Positions 32,245 to 41,758 are shown, numbered from the stretch's first letter. The stretch: DNA of 47,895 bases from Ruminococcus sp. (GCA_017624895.1 JAGAMB010000054.1:1-47895); one strand, 5' to 3'. Notes: a model not told the origin generated them from the letters alone. Numbers and translations: made by a program.

Positions 32245-33381
32245 TTACTGCGTCTTTTTATTCAGCAGCTTTTCAATAACGGCGAGTATACGCTCATTGG
32301 TGTCGGTGAGATGCAGTCCCTTTGCGCTTGCGGACATTATCTCCACCTTATCTTTGTTATTGTAAAGCCCCTCTATTTCGGAAATAATTCTTTCGGGTGA
32401 AGCATCTTTCTGCTCGATAACCTCGGCAGCACCTGCCTTACCCAGTACCATTGCATTATGATACTGATGATTTCCTGCAACTATAGGTGAGGGTATAAGT
32501 ATTGAAGCCTTCCCTGCAGCTTCAAGCTCTGCAAGGGTAGAAGCTCCCGAACGGCATACAACAAGGTCAGCCGCCGCAAGACATACATCCATATCTGTAA
32601 TATACTCGGTAATACGCAGACGGTTGCTTTTCAGCGGTATTCCTGCCGCTTTCATTGCCTGCGGAAAAGTATCCTTTCCCATTCCGCCGTAACCGTGGAT
32701 ATGGTTAATTGCAAGACCTTTGCTCTGATGCCACTTTATAGCCTCAGTCATAGTTTCGTTTATACATCCTGCACCAAGACTTCCGCCGAATGAAAGTATG
32801 GTGAAATCATCGTTAAAGCCGAGTTTTTTTCTTGCCTCTGCCTTTGTAAGCTTATTGTTTATGCTGCTGCGTACAGGAAGTCCGGTTACACTATATTCAA
32901 ATCTGCTCTTATCCATAAAATCAAGAGCTTCTTTAACTGTAAGCATAACATAATCGACTTCCTTTGAAAGAAGTCGGTTTGTAACGCCCGGATATGCGTT
33001 CTGCTCGTGGATAGCAGTAGGAATACCCATTTTCGCAGCCTTGCGTATAACTGGCCCTGCGGCATATCCGCCTGTACCTATGGCAATATCGGGCTTGAAG
33101 CCTGTGATTATCTCCTTTGCCCTTTTGCCTGATGTTATAAGATATGCAACAGCTTTTGCATTTCTGCCGATATTTTCAAGGGAAAGGCTTCTCTGAAAGC
33201 CGGCTACCTTGATAGGCTCCATTTTATAGCCTGCCTGTGGAACAAGCTTCGACTCCATACCCTTGGGAGTTCCTGCAAAAAGAAACTCTGTGTCGGGATA
33301 TTTTGACTTTATTATATCTGCAATGGCTAATCCGGGGTTAATATGTCCGCCCGTACCGCCGCAGGAAATCAATACTTTCAT
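32245..33381 (-). CDS. murG: UDP-GlcNAc:lipid I GlcNAc-transferase
   Basis: 378 aa, peripheral membrane glycosyltransferase making lipid II. The N-terminal SCGGTGGHINPGLAIAD loop, TGGYAAGPVIRKA, SFGGSLGAGCINE and VVCRSGASTLAEL motifs are present. ATG start with AAGGAG, 9 bp after ftsW. Confidence 0.97.
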   Translation of the reverse strand: MKVLISCGGTGGHINPGLAIADIIKSKYPDTEFLFAGTPKGMESKLVPQAGYKMEPIKVAGFQRSLSLENIGRNAKAVAYLITSGKRAKEIITGFKPDIAIGTGGYAAGPVIRKAAKMGIPTAIHEQNAYPGVTNRLLSKEVDYVMLTVKEALDFMDKSRFEYSVTGLPVRSSINNKLTKAEARKKLGFNDDFTILSFGGSLGAGCINETMTEAIKWHQSKGLAINHIHGYGGMGKDTFPQAMKAAGIPLKSNRLRITEYITDMDVCLAAADLVVCRSGASTLAELEAAGKASILIPSPIVAGNHQYHNAMVLGKAGAAEVIEQKDASPERIISEIEGLYNNKDKVEIMSASAKGLHLTDTNERILAVIEKLLNKKTQ

Positions 33382-33390
33382 ATATACTCC

Positions 33391-34641
33391 TTACTTCTTA
33401 TCTGCCGTTTCATTTGCGGCAGGATAATATCTGTGCTGTGAAATATTCAGCATAATTCCCATTTCCACCAACTGCATTATAAGCGCCGTTCCGCCGTAGC
33501 TGAAAAAGGGAAGGCTGATACCGGTATTGGGGATAAGATTACTTACAACAGCAAGATTGAGAACTGTCTGTATGCCTATCTGTGTTGTAATGCCTACCGC
33601 AAGAAGCATACCGAAGCGATCCTTGCAGCGCACCGCAATTGAGTAACCCTCCACCACAAGGAGGAAGAATACAATAATTATTGCCAGCGCTCCCACAAAG
33701 CCGATCTCCTCGCATACAATGGGGAAAACGAAGTCGTTTTTCGTTTCGGGGAGATAGAGATACTTCTGACGGGAGTTACCAAGTCCAAGACCGAAAAGTC
33801 CGCCTGAACCGATGGCGATAAGAGAATTGGCAGTCTGCCATGAATCGCCTAAAACGTCCTCAAAGGGATGCAGCCATGCATTGATACGTGCCTGAACGTA
33901 ACTTCCGGGGGTATTGTACTGCCAGTAGATATATCCGGCAGCTGCTGCTGCGGATAAAGTGCCGAGAGCAATAAACTGCCGTCTGTTTGCACCTCCGCAA
34001 AGAATCATTGCAATAGCAATAGTACCCACAAGGATAATACCCGAAATATGCTTTTCAAGGGCAATAAGCAGGACATACACTCCAAGAAGTGCTGCATATT
34101 TCAGAATACCCGTTTTAAAGGTATTCATCTTTCGTCCGTCCTTTTCCATACTGTAGGCAAAAAATACGATAAGGGCAAGCTTAGCAACCTCGGAGGGCTG
34201 TAGATTGAAAGGTCCGATATCAATCCAGCGCTTTGCTCCCATATCGCCGCCCTCAGTATTACCAATAAGAAGAACGGCAACAAGAAGAACTGCAACGGCA
34301 ATATAGAAAATACCTGCAATATTCAGCTTTTTGAAAAAGGGAAGCTCCAGCTTCTGGAAGTTGTGATAATCGAAATTCATGAAGAAAATCATAGCTACAA
34401 AGCCGATACCTGCATTAATAGCCTGATTTTTCGCATAGTAAAGACCATCGCCGAACTCGCTGTATGCCCAGGCGTAGCTTGCCGATGACATCATAACAAG
34501 TCCCACAACGAGGAGTATCATAACATAGGCAAAGAAGGAAAGGCTAATATCGCCATTTCTTCCGCCGAAAAGAGTTTTGAACAGAATAACTACCTTACTT
34601 TTCCTTCGTTTCTTTTTTACTGTTTTTGCCGAAGCAGACAT
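33391..34641 (-). CDS. ftsW: SEDS-family septal glycosyltransferase FtsW
   Basis: 416 aa with about ten membrane helices. SEDS proteins polymerise lipid II together with a class B PBP. Motifs: KRWIDIGPFNLQPSEVAKLA, and near the end NLIPNTGISLPFFSYGGTALI. The position between mraY and murG supports FtsW over RodA or SpoVE. A long basic N-terminus (KTVKKKRRKSK) is cytoplasmic. Confidence 0.95.
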   Translation of the reverse strand: MSASAKTVKKKRRKSKVVILFKTLFGGRNGDISLSFFAYVMILLVVGLVMMSSASYAWAYSEFGDGLYYAKNQAINAGIGFVAMIFFMNFDYHNFQKLELPFFKKLNIAGIFYIAVAVLLVAVLLIGNTEGGDMGAKRWIDIGPFNLQPSEVAKLALIVFFAYSMEKDGRKMNTFKTGILKYAALLGVYVLLIALEKHISGIILVGTIAIAMILCGGANRRQFIALGTLSAAAAAGYIYWQYNTPGSYVQARINAWLHPFEDVLGDSWQTANSLIAIGSGGLFGLGLGNSRQKYLYLPETKNDFVFPIVCEEIGFVGALAIIIVFFLLVVEGYSIAVRCKDRFGMLLAVGITTQIGIQTVLNLAVVSNLIPNTGISLPFFSYGGTALIMQLVEMGIMLNISQHRYYPAANETADKK

Positions 34642-34668
34642 ATGCTCCCCCCTAAATTATGGATATGT

Positions 34669-35706
34669 TCAGAATGTGAGAATAAGGGCAATACCAAGTG
34701 CGCCGAAAACTGCACCTGTAAGCGAAAATGTAATAACGATTTTGTACTCGCTCCACTTGCTCATTTCAAAGTGGTGGTGAATGGGCGTCATCTTGAAAAT
34801 TCTTCTGCCTTCCCCATATTTTTTCTTTGTTATCTTAAAATAAATCACCTGAATAACAACGGACAGCGCCTCGATGATATAGACAAGTGAAACAAGAAGC
34901 ATAAGCAGATGATTATGAAGCACAAGTCCAACAGCTGTTACTGCCGCACCGAGGAACATTGAGCCTGTGTCGCCCATAAAGCATTTTGCAGGGTTGAGAT
35001 TCCAGAGGAGAAATCCAAGACAGCCTCCCGCTAAAGCCATTGTAAAGCAGCTCATCTCAGTTTCAAGAAGAATAGAGCAGCAAACTGTGTAAATCAGCAT
35101 TGCTGTAAATGTAACAGAGCCGCAGAGTCCGTCAACACCGTCGGTAAGATTTACCGCATTTGTAAGGTATATTATCACAACTGTCATAATGATATAATAG
35201 AATATACCCAGATCAGGACTCTCCCAGAAGCCCAGATTTATGGAAGTTTTTCCGTTTCCGAAAATGTACAGGCAGAAAAGAAAGCCTACGGAAAAAATCG
35301 TCTGTAAAATGATCTTCTGAATAGCAGTAAGACCGTCATTGTTCTTGCGTACTACCTTTGTGAAGTCGTCAATAAAGCCGATAAACCCAAACAGCAGTGA
35401 AAAAACCACAACGCTGAGGAGCAGGAAAAAACGGTTATTAGCCGCAGTATCAAGAGAGTCGATACCTGCCCATACGCGATATGCACCGTATCCGCCCATA
35501 GACGCAATAACTGTTGAAATTATAAACATAAATCCGCCCATTGTGGGAGTACCCTGTTTTTTTGCGTGCCATTCAGGGCCGTCCTTTACCTTGATAGGCT
35601 GACCGAATTTCAGCTTATGGAGAAAGGGAACAAGCCATTTTCCTGAAAGTGCTGATATGAGAAAGGAAATCAGCGAAGTAAACAATATTATTAACCAAAG
35701 AGTCAT
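34669..35706 (-). CDS. mraY: Phospho-MurNAc-pentapeptide translocase
   Basis: 345 aa, ten predicted membrane helices. It transfers phospho-MurNAc-pentapeptide to undecaprenyl phosphate to make lipid I. Motifs: GTPTMGGFMFI, the catalytic-region NAVNLTDGVDGLCGS and FMGDTGSMFLGAA, and FKMTPIHHHFEMSKWSE. ATG with AAGGAG, 45 bp after murE. Confidence 0.98.
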   Translation of the reverse strand: MTLWLIILFTSLISFLISALSGKWLVPFLHKLKFGQPIKVKDGPEWHAKKQGTPTMGGFMFIISTVIASMGGYGAYRVWAGIDSLDTAANNRFFLLLSVVVFSLLFGFIGFIDDFTKVVRKNNDGLTAIQKIILQTIFSVGFLFCLYIFGNGKTSINLGFWESPDLGIFYYIIMTVVIIYLTNAVNLTDGVDGLCGSVTFTAMLIYTVCCSILLETEMSCFTMALAGGCLGFLLWNLNPAKCFMGDTGSMFLGAAVTAVGLVLHNHLLMLLVSLVYIIEALSVVIQVIYFKITKKKYGEGRRIFKMTPIHHHFEMSKWSEYKIVITFSLTGAVFGALGIALILTF

Positions 35707-35750
35707 TTATATACATCTCCTTATTTTATAGGCGCAGGCTTATGGGTTTC

Positions 35751-37187
35751 TTATGAAAGAAGCTTCAGTCCCTCTGCGACCACTTCTCTCTCGTCAAAAT
35801 GGATATGCTCCATACCCGCAAGGACCTGATAATCCTCGTGACCTTTTCCTGCCAATACTATTATATCACCTTTTTCCGCAATTTTCAAGCCATAATATAT
35901 AGCCTCTCTGCGGTCAACTACCACATCATATGGTATTTGTGAGCCTTCAAGTCCTGTCAGGATATCTTTTATAATCATTTCGGGATCTTCATTTCTCGGA
36001 TTATCCGAAGTGATAATCAGCCTGTCTGCATACTCTGCCGCAGCCGCAGCCATTTTCGGACGCTTTGCCGCATCGCGGTTTCCACCGCAGCCGAAAAGAC
36101 ATATAAGTCTGCCCTCGGTGTACTCCTTGACGCTTTTCAGGATATTTTCCACAGCGTCGGGAGTGTGGGCATAGTCGCATATTACGGTAAAGTCACGGTT
36201 TGTGGGAATAATCTCACATCTGCCCTTAACACCGTTATATTCTGCAACAGCTCTTAAAATATTCTCCATAGGGATATTTTCAAGACGGCACACAGCAATT
36301 GCCGCTGTGAGATTTGACACGTTGAACATACCGGGGATTCTTGAAGATACAGCATATTTTTCGCCGCCGCAATTGATTTCAAAGCTGCTTCCCGTAGATT
36401 TTATTGAGATATTTTCGCCATAGAAATCAGCCTTTTCCTTTACGGAAAATGTGAGCTTATTGCAGTTCACTTCATTGCAAAGCCTTCTGCCATAGCTGTC
36501 GTCAATGTTGAGAAGTGCCGTATCGCACACATTGAAAAGCATTTTCTTTGCAGCGAAGTAATCCTCCATATCCTTATGATAATCAAGATGATCCTGTGTA
36601 AGATTTGTAAATACCGCTGTTTTGAAGTGTGATGTGCCTATTCTGTGCTGAACAAGGGCAAAGGAGCTGACCTCCATAACCACATATTTACAGCCTGCAT
36701 CAGCCATTTTTGCAAGGAGAGCCATAAAATCGTAAGCCATAGGAGTTGTATTCTCCGTATGAAGCACCTCATCTCCTATCTCGTTGCGGATAGTACCGAT
36801 AAGTCCCGTTTTATAGCCATTTTCCATAAGGATATGCTTGATTATATTTGTGATAGTCGTCTTGCCGTTTGTGCCTGTAACGCCTATCATTGTCATACGT
36901 CTTTCAGGATGACCGAACCATGCCGCACAGAGTTTTCCGTACAGCTCGCGGCTGTTCTCCGTGATGATCTGCTTGTCGCCAAGACCTAAATCACGCTCGC
37001 ATACAACGGCTGCCGCGCCCTTTTCAAGCATTTCAGCCGCCGCATTATGACCGTCAAAGCTGCCGCCCTTTACGCATACAAAAAGGCTTCCCTCTGTGAC
37101 TTTTCGTGTATCATCCGTAACGGACGTTATTTCCGTATCGCCAATGGCGGTTACGGCATTGTTTTCAAGAAGTTCATATAATTTCAT
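35751..37187 (-). CDS. murE: UDP-MurNAc-tripeptide ligase, meso-DAP type
   Basis: 478 aa. It adds the third residue to the peptidoglycan stem peptide. Motifs: ATP-binding GVTGTNGKTTITNIIKHIL, EVSSFAL, and DYAHTPDAVENILK. The substrate-selecting motif reads SDNPRNEDP (about residue 395), the form typical of meso-diaminopimelate-adding enzymes rather than lysine-adding ones. Starts 18 bp after the transpeptidase gene. Confidence 0.96.
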   Translation of the reverse strand: MKLYELLENNAVTAIGDTEITSVTDDTRKVTEGSLFVCVKGGSFDGHNAAAEMLEKGAAAVVCERDLGLGDKQIITENSRELYGKLCAAWFGHPERRMTMIGVTGTNGKTTITNIIKHILMENGYKTGLIGTIRNEIGDEVLHTENTTPMAYDFMALLAKMADAGCKYVVMEVSSFALVQHRIGTSHFKTAVFTNLTQDHLDYHKDMEDYFAAKKMLFNVCDTALLNIDDSYGRRLCNEVNCNKLTFSVKEKADFYGENISIKSTGSSFEINCGGEKYAVSSRIPGMFNVSNLTAAIAVCRLENIPMENILRAVAEYNGVKGRCEIIPTNRDFTVICDYAHTPDAVENILKSVKEYTEGRLICLFGCGGNRDAAKRPKMAAAAAEYADRLIITSDNPRNEDPEMIIKDILTGLEGSQIPYDVVVDRREAIYYGLKIAEKGDIIVLAGKGHEDYQVLAGMEHIHFDEREVVAEGLKLLS

Positions 37188-37205
37188 ATTTCCTCCGAAA
37201 GCGGA

Positions 37206-39620
37206 TTAGTCACCTCCGCTGACTACGCTAAATTCAAGAATAATCGTGGTACCCTTTGCAACCTTTTCGCCCGGCTGTATTGACTGTCCCGATACCACAG
37301 CACCGTCACGATGAATTGAAGCACCTGTTGCCACATAATTCAGATCCATATACACAATGGATTCATTTGCTATCTGTGGAGTAAGTCCTACTAAATCAGG
37401 TACCTCTGTATAGTCAACTGTATGGCTGGGATCAGTATAAAGATATACCGTACCGCCCTTTGCGATTGATGTGCCTGTTACGGGTGACTGCGCCACAACT
37501 GTTGAACCCTCGCCTATTACCTCAGCAACAGCACCAAGTCCGTCAAGAGTAGCCTTAGCCTCCTCAATGCTTCCTTCAAGGAGAGGAACCTTGATATCAA
37601 GCTCTGCAAGCTCCTGTTCAGTATATTCGGGGCTTATTCCAAGATAAGGAAGAACATCTGTAAGGATATCTCTTGCTGTAGGAACTGCAACCTTACTTCC
37701 GTAGTAGTTGCCGCCATTGTTAGCCTTATCAGGCATATCTGCAAGAACAAGGAGTATAACCTCAGGATCATCCGCAGGGGCAAAGCAGCAGTAAGAAGCA
37801 CCGTACTCCTGTTCCTCTGCGATTTCCTCCTGTCCCTGAATCATTGTCTGACCGCCCTTTGTAACGGAAAGTCGCTGGGATGTTCCCGATTTTCCGCCTA
37901 TGGCATAGCCCTTGATTGTAACATTTCCGCCGCCGTTATCGGTTGTAACGTGATAAAGAGCGTCACGCATTATAGCTGAAGTTTCTTCGGATACAACCTG
38001 TCTGCGGACGGTTCGCTCATTTTTCATTACCACGTTTCCGTCCTCGTCAACCACCTTATCCACCACATATGGCTGGAGCAGATAGCCGCCGTTAATAGCT
38101 GCGCAGTACGATGTTATCATTTCAATGGGAGTGATAGTTTCGCATTGTCCGATAGATGACATACCAAGGTCAACGTTGGTGAAATTCGCCTCAGACACCT
38201 GTATTCCGCCCGATTCCGCAGGAAGATCAATACCTGTAGGTGTACGCAGTCCGAATGCGTCATAATAGTAAAGGAATTTTTCCTCACCAAGTCTTGCACC
38301 GATTTCCATAAATGCAGGGTTGCAGGAATGGGTAAGCGCCTCCTGATATGTCTGTGAGCCATGACCGCCGATCTCGTGGCATTTAACGTCATTTTCCATA
38401 CCGTCAAGATGAACTGAGCCGCTGCAATAGAAGCTATCCCTGTTCACGTTGATAATATTTTCCTCAAAAGCCGAAGCGCTTGTGATTACCTTGAAAACAG
38501 AACCGGGTTCATAAACCTCAGTAATGCACTTATTTCGCCACTGAGTTTCACGGGCTGCTCCCTGTACTTTGCTGTATTCCTCGTCGTTAAGAGTTTTCAG
38601 CTCCTCTAAAACCTTTGTATCCACAACATCATAGGGATTATTGAGGTCATAGCTTGGATACTGTGCCATTCCGTAGATAGCACCGGTCTTGGCGTTCATA
38701 AGAATTGCGCAGCTTCTGTTCTTGACCATATACTCTGTTGACATTTCCTCCAGATACTTTTCGAGAGTATACTGGATCTCCATATCAAGGGTGAGATATA
38801 CATCATTTCCGTTTTTAGCGGGATATGTCTTGGAATAACGGTAGGGCAGCTCATTTCCGTGGGAGTCCTTGGCGGATATTGTTCTGCCGTCAGTACCCGA
38901 AAGGTACTCATCATAAGAAGCCTCAACACCATACATACCATATCCGTCAGAGGCAGTAAAGCCGATAACAGCCGCCGCAAGCTCATTCTGGGGATAGTAA
39001 CGCTTTGTATCCTCCTCAACATTAAGGCTCACAAGACCATACTGATTGAACAGCGACAGAACTTCATCAGCAACGGGCTTTTCTACCTGTTCCTGTAAAA
39101 CGCTGTACTGATTTTCCGCAATCATAGCCTTTTCCACTTTTTCAGCCGTAATACCAAGCTTTGTGCTGAGAACCGAAACAGCCTCAAGGCGGAATGCTTC
39201 AGCGGAAGAAGGGAGCTGATCTTCGATAACCTGAGAAACCTCATTTCCCTCTGCATCGGTAGTTACCTGCACCTTTGGCTGATATGTACCATTCTTTACC
39301 TGCTCGGCTCTTGTATCAATACGCTTCTGCAGAGCCTCAAGATCCTCACGGAACTGCTTCGGATCAAGAAAAACCTTGTAAACCGTAGCACTTTTAGCAA
39401 GGGCAGTACCCTTTGAGTCGTATATGGAACCTCTGTGGGCAGATATGGGAATGGAGCCGAAATGCTGGTCATTCGCCATAGTCTGATATTCCTTGTTTTT
39501 TATAACGGAGATGTTGAAAAAATTCGCAGCAACTCCTGAAAAGAGCAGAAGAAAAACACTTGTCATAGTAATCTTTGCTCTGAATTTCATTGATTTTGAA
39601 GGCAGATTTTTATTGCTCAT
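37206..39620 (-). CDS. Class B penicillin-binding protein with PASTA domains (SpoVD/PBP2 type)
   Basis: 804 aa. A septal or spore-cortex transpeptidase. One N-terminal membrane helix (about 12-40) is followed by a dimerisation domain and the transpeptidase with Ser374 in EPGSVFKVIT, SCN (about residue 431, THSCNPAF) and KSGTS (about 577, GGKSGTSQRL). Two C-terminal PASTA domains follow (about 655-804; VPLLEGSIEEAKATLDGLG and VPDLVGLTPQIANESIVYM). PASTA domains are shared by SpoVD and by many Gram-positive PBP2x, so division or sporulation use cannot be separated. The start is ATG 39620 with AAAGGA six bases upstream. It lies behind the structured leader 39672-39870. Confidence 0.93.
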   Translation of the reverse strand: MSNKNLPSKSMKFRAKITMTSVFLLLFSGVAANFFNISVIKNKEYQTMANDQHFGSIPISAHRGSIYDSKGTALAKSATVYKVFLDPKQFREDLEALQKRIDTRAEQVKNGTYQPKVQVTTDAEGNEVSQVIEDQLPSSAEAFRLEAVSVLSTKLGITAEKVEKAMIAENQYSVLQEQVEKPVADEVLSLFNQYGLVSLNVEEDTKRYYPQNELAAAVIGFTASDGYGMYGVEASYDEYLSGTDGRTISAKDSHGNELPYRYSKTYPAKNGNDVYLTLDMEIQYTLEKYLEEMSTEYMVKNRSCAILMNAKTGAIYGMAQYPSYDLNNPYDVVDTKVLEELKTLNDEEYSKVQGAARETQWRNKCITEVYEPGSVFKVITSASAFEENIINVNRDSFYCSGSVHLDGMENDVKCHEIGGHGSQTYQEALTHSCNPAFMEIGARLGEEKFLYYYDAFGLRTPTGIDLPAESGGIQVSEANFTNVDLGMSSIGQCETITPIEMITSYCAAINGGYLLQPYVVDKVVDEDGNVVMKNERTVRRQVVSEETSAIMRDALYHVTTDNGGGNVTIKGYAIGGKSGTSQRLSVTKGGQTMIQGQEEIAEEQEYGASYCCFAPADDPEVILLVLADMPDKANNGGNYYGSKVAVPTARDILTDVLPYLGISPEYTEQELAELDIKVPLLEGSIEEAKATLDGLGAVAEVIGEGSTVVAQSPVTGTSIAKGGTVYLYTDPSHTVDYTEVPDLVGLTPQIANESIVYMDLNYVATGASIHRDGAVVSGQSIQPGEKVAKGTTIILEFSVVSGGD

Positions 39621-39671
39621 AATTATTCCTTTCTGCTTCATATTAATGTCCGGAAGGTGTCATAATAAATA

Positions 39672-39870
39672 AGGCAGGGTTAATGAGCAACCCTGCCTAT
39701 AACATCTTTATGATGTCTTTGCTCTTTGACATACGATGTAAAAGGTTTTCGCTTGTTGTCCCTCAAGCGAAGGATAGGCTCTCCCCTGTTTATTTTTTTA
39801 TGGGGAGAGCAATCCTTTATTCCGATCACTCGTTATGCCTCCGTGTTCTACTTAAACTGCGGCATTTTAT
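39672..39870 (-). ncRNA. Hairpin-rich leader between ftsL and the PBP gene (candidate cis-regulatory RNA)
   Basis: Four consecutive perfect hairpins on the minus strand: GCTCTCCCC/GGGGAGAGC (39810-39779, flanked by GGAT/ATCC), TTCGCTTG/CAAGCGAA (39772-39749), ACATC/GATGT (39717-39703), and AGGCAGGGTT/AACCCTGCCT (39698-39672, 7-nt loop), the last followed by TATTTATTAT, a weak terminator tail. An outer ATGCC/GGCAT pair frames the 5' part near 39866. No known riboswitch signature was recognised. The gap is 308 bp in a cluster where other gaps are 45 bp or less. Confidence 0.5.
39680..39829 (-). CDS. Possible 49-residue basic small protein in the leader
   Basis: A GTG at 39829 has GGAGG eight bases upstream (39842-39838) and opens a frame of 49 codons ending in TAA inside the loop of the terminator-like hairpin at 39698-39672. 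The product would be basic (begins MIGIKDCSPHKKINRGE, ends HHKDVIGRVAH). It could be a genuine small protein, an attenuation leader peptide, or chance in a structured RNA. The four hairpins lie within this frame. Confidence 0.3.
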   Translation of the reverse strand: MIGIKDCSPHKKINRGEPILRLRDNKRKPFTSYVKEQRHHKDVIGRVAH

Positions 39871-39928
39871 ATTTTTGGCAGCCGTCAGCTTTTTTATACG
39901 GGCAGTCGTTATCTAATTTATATTGGTA

Positions 39929-40372
39929 CTACCCTCTGAAATATTCCACGCAGCGATCAAAAAATTTCTTTATCTTTGCAATAAGACCGTCATCCTGCTC
40001 CGGAATACTAACTACGTCATCGGTCTGAATCTCAATGTACTTTATCTGGGATGTGTCTATTTTTTTCATTCCCAGTACATTTTCTGCATAATCCTCGACG
40101 TTTTTAGCAGATATTTTACTTTCAAGCTCCGCCTGAAGTCTGACATTCTCAGCTTTGATATAGATCAGCTCCTCATTGAGAGCCGCTACCTTGCTGTACA
40201 TTGTATTTCTTCTGTCAAGACTGTAGATTACAGTTCCGAGAAGTACCGCTGCAAGAGCCGCAATCAGTATAATTGATATAACCGAACCTGACTTTGTTTC
40301 AGGTTGCTGCGCCTCTCCCTGCGAATGACCTTTTTTCTCATCGTTCTGTTTTACAGAATTATGTTCAGCCAT
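39929..40372 (-). CDS. ftsL: FtsL-like division protein
   Basis: 147 aa. A polar cytoplasmic N-terminus, one membrane helix (about 31-50; VISIILIAALAAVLLGTVIY) and an extracytoplasmic leucine-zipper coiled coil (KVAALNEELIYIKAENVRLQAELES). The following EDYAENVLGMKKIDTSQIKYIEI resembles FtsL/DivIC 'septum formation initiator' proteins. Location between rsmH and the PBP gene supports FtsL. The start is ATG 40372, overlapping the rsmH stop by 8 bp; AGGAG is 11 bases upstream. Confidence 0.85.
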   Translation of the reverse strand: MAEHNSVKQNDEKKGHSQGEAQQPETKSGSVISIILIAALAAVLLGTVIYSLDRRNTMYSKVAALNEELIYIKAENVRLQAELESKISAKNVEDYAENVLGMKKIDTSQIKYIEIQTDDVVSIPEQDDGLIAKIKKFFDRCVEYFRG

Positions 40373-41306
40373 TGCAGTACGCACTCCTTTCTATAATCCT
40401 GAGCTTTGCGCTTCTGCTTCTGTTGTTGTTTTCCAGTTCTTCACTGTCAGCCTCTAAAGGCTTTCTGTTCACAAGAATCCCCTGCGGCTTGCGCCCGCAT
40501 ACACATTGGGGGAAATCGGGCGGACAAATACAGCCCTTGCACCAACCTGCAAATCGCTGTTTAACGATTCTATCCTCTAAGGAATGGAAGGTGATAACGG
40601 CAAGTCTGCCCTCAGGCTTGAGTGCTGCAAATGCCTTGTCGAGTCCCTCTGAAAGATGGTCGAACTCTCCGTTTACAGCTATACGTATTGCCTGAAATGT
40701 CTTTTTACAGGGATTTTTATCTCTCCGTGCCTTCTGCGGTACACTTTCCCTTATGATATCCGCAAGCTGAAGCGTCGTTTCAACAGGAGCGATTTCTCTT
40801 GCCTTGACAATATTCATAGCAATGCGGCGTGAGAATTTCTCCTCGCCATACTCAAATATTATCTTTGCAAGCTGCTGCTCTGAGAAAGTATTGACAACAT
40901 CGGCAGCGCTCATACCTGTCTGGCTCATTCTCATATCGAGTGGCGCATTGGTATGATAAGAAAAGCCTCTGCTTTCTTCATCCAGCTGATGAGAGGATAC
41001 TCCCAAATCCATGAGTATGCCATCAACAGCATTTATTCCCAGCTCTGCAAGAACAGCGTCCAGCTCCGAGTAATTACGATGAATTACACGGGCATTAGGA
41101 AATTCAGCAAGTCTTGCCGAGGCAGCCTTTACGGCGTCGGGATCGCGGTCAAGGGAGTAAAGTCTGCCCTTTTCGCTTAATTTTGCAGCAATTGCAGAGG
41201 AATGTCCGCCTCCGCCGGCAGTACAGTCGATGTAAATGCCGTCGGGATTAATATTAAGTCCTTCAATACATTGTTCAAGAAGAACAGGAATATGTCTGAA
41301 TTCCAT
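40365..41306 (-). CDS. rsmH: 16S rRNA (cytosine(1402)-N4)-methyltransferase
   Basis: 313 aa. It methylates N4 of C1402 in the decoding site. Motifs: HIPVLLEQCIEGL, DCTAGGGGHSSAIAAKL (SAM site), GILMDLGVSSHQLDE and ERGFSYHTNAPLDMRM-like RGFSYHTNAPLDMRM, then TFHSLEDRIVKQRF. It follows mraZ by 20 bp and overlaps ftsL. Confidence 0.98.
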   Translation of the reverse strand: MEFRHIPVLLEQCIEGLNINPDGIYIDCTAGGGGHSSAIAAKLSEKGRLYSLDRDPDAVKAASARLAEFPNARVIHRNYSELDAVLAELGINAVDGILMDLGVSSHQLDEESRGFSYHTNAPLDMRMSQTGMSAADVVNTFSEQQLAKIIFEYGEEKFSRRIAMNIVKAREIAPVETTLQLADIIRESVPQKARRDKNPCKKTFQAIRIAVNGEFDHLSEGLDKAFAALKPEGRLAVITFHSLEDRIVKQRFAGWCKGCICPPDFPQCVCGRKPQGILVNRKPLEADSEELENNNRSRSAKLRIIERSAYCNG

Positions 41307-41326
41307 TTTATGCTCCTTTACATAAC

Positions 41327-41758
41327 TTAAAGCACAAGATCAGCCAGCGCAGCCTTTTTGGCAGCGGGATCGAGGCTCTTTCTGCTTTCGGAATAAAGGG
41401 CGGGATTCCAGATTTCGGCTCTGTTCATATTGCCTATTACTGTTACTTCGTCGGTGATCTCAGCAAATTCCCTTAATGTCTGTGAAATAAAGATACGTCC
41501 CTGCTTATCGGGTATCTGCTTGTCAGCACCTGCAAGAAGCTCTCGTCTTATCTCGGAGCCTATATCTCCCTTTATCTGATTGAGCTTATCGCAGTATTGT
41601 CTGAACTCGTCCACGGAGTAAACGGCGATGTAATTCTTATCGTGGCCTACACAAAGATAAAATTCGGCACCAAGAATATCACGGAGCTTAGTTGGAAAGC
41701 TCATACGGCCTTTAGCGTCAATACTTGGATTATAAGTACCGCATAATGGCTCAGTCAT
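41327..41758 (-). CDS. mraZ: Transcriptional regulator MraZ
   Basis: 143 aa with two SpoVT/AbrB-like beta domains (YNPSIDAKGRMSFPTKLRDILG and KQIPDKQGRIFISQTLREFAEI). MraZ forms a ring and represses its own operon by binding short direct repeats near the promoter; such repeats are visible at 41827-41851. ATG 41758 with AGGAGG eight bases upstream. First gene of the dcw transcript. Confidence 0.98.
   Translation of the reverse strand: MTEPLCGTYNPSIDAKGRMSFPTKLRDILGAEFYLCVGHDKNYIAVYSVDEFRQYCDKLNQIKGDIGSEIRRELLAGADKQIPDKQGRIFISQTLREFAEITDEVTVIGNMNRAEIWNPALYSESRKSLDPAAKKAALADLVL

Noticed and set aside
39683-40028. Two overlapping plus-strand frames across the ftsL-PBP gap
   Set aside because: Neither has a ribosome site; the strand is opposite to the whole cluster and the sequence is better explained as hairpin RNA on the minus strand.
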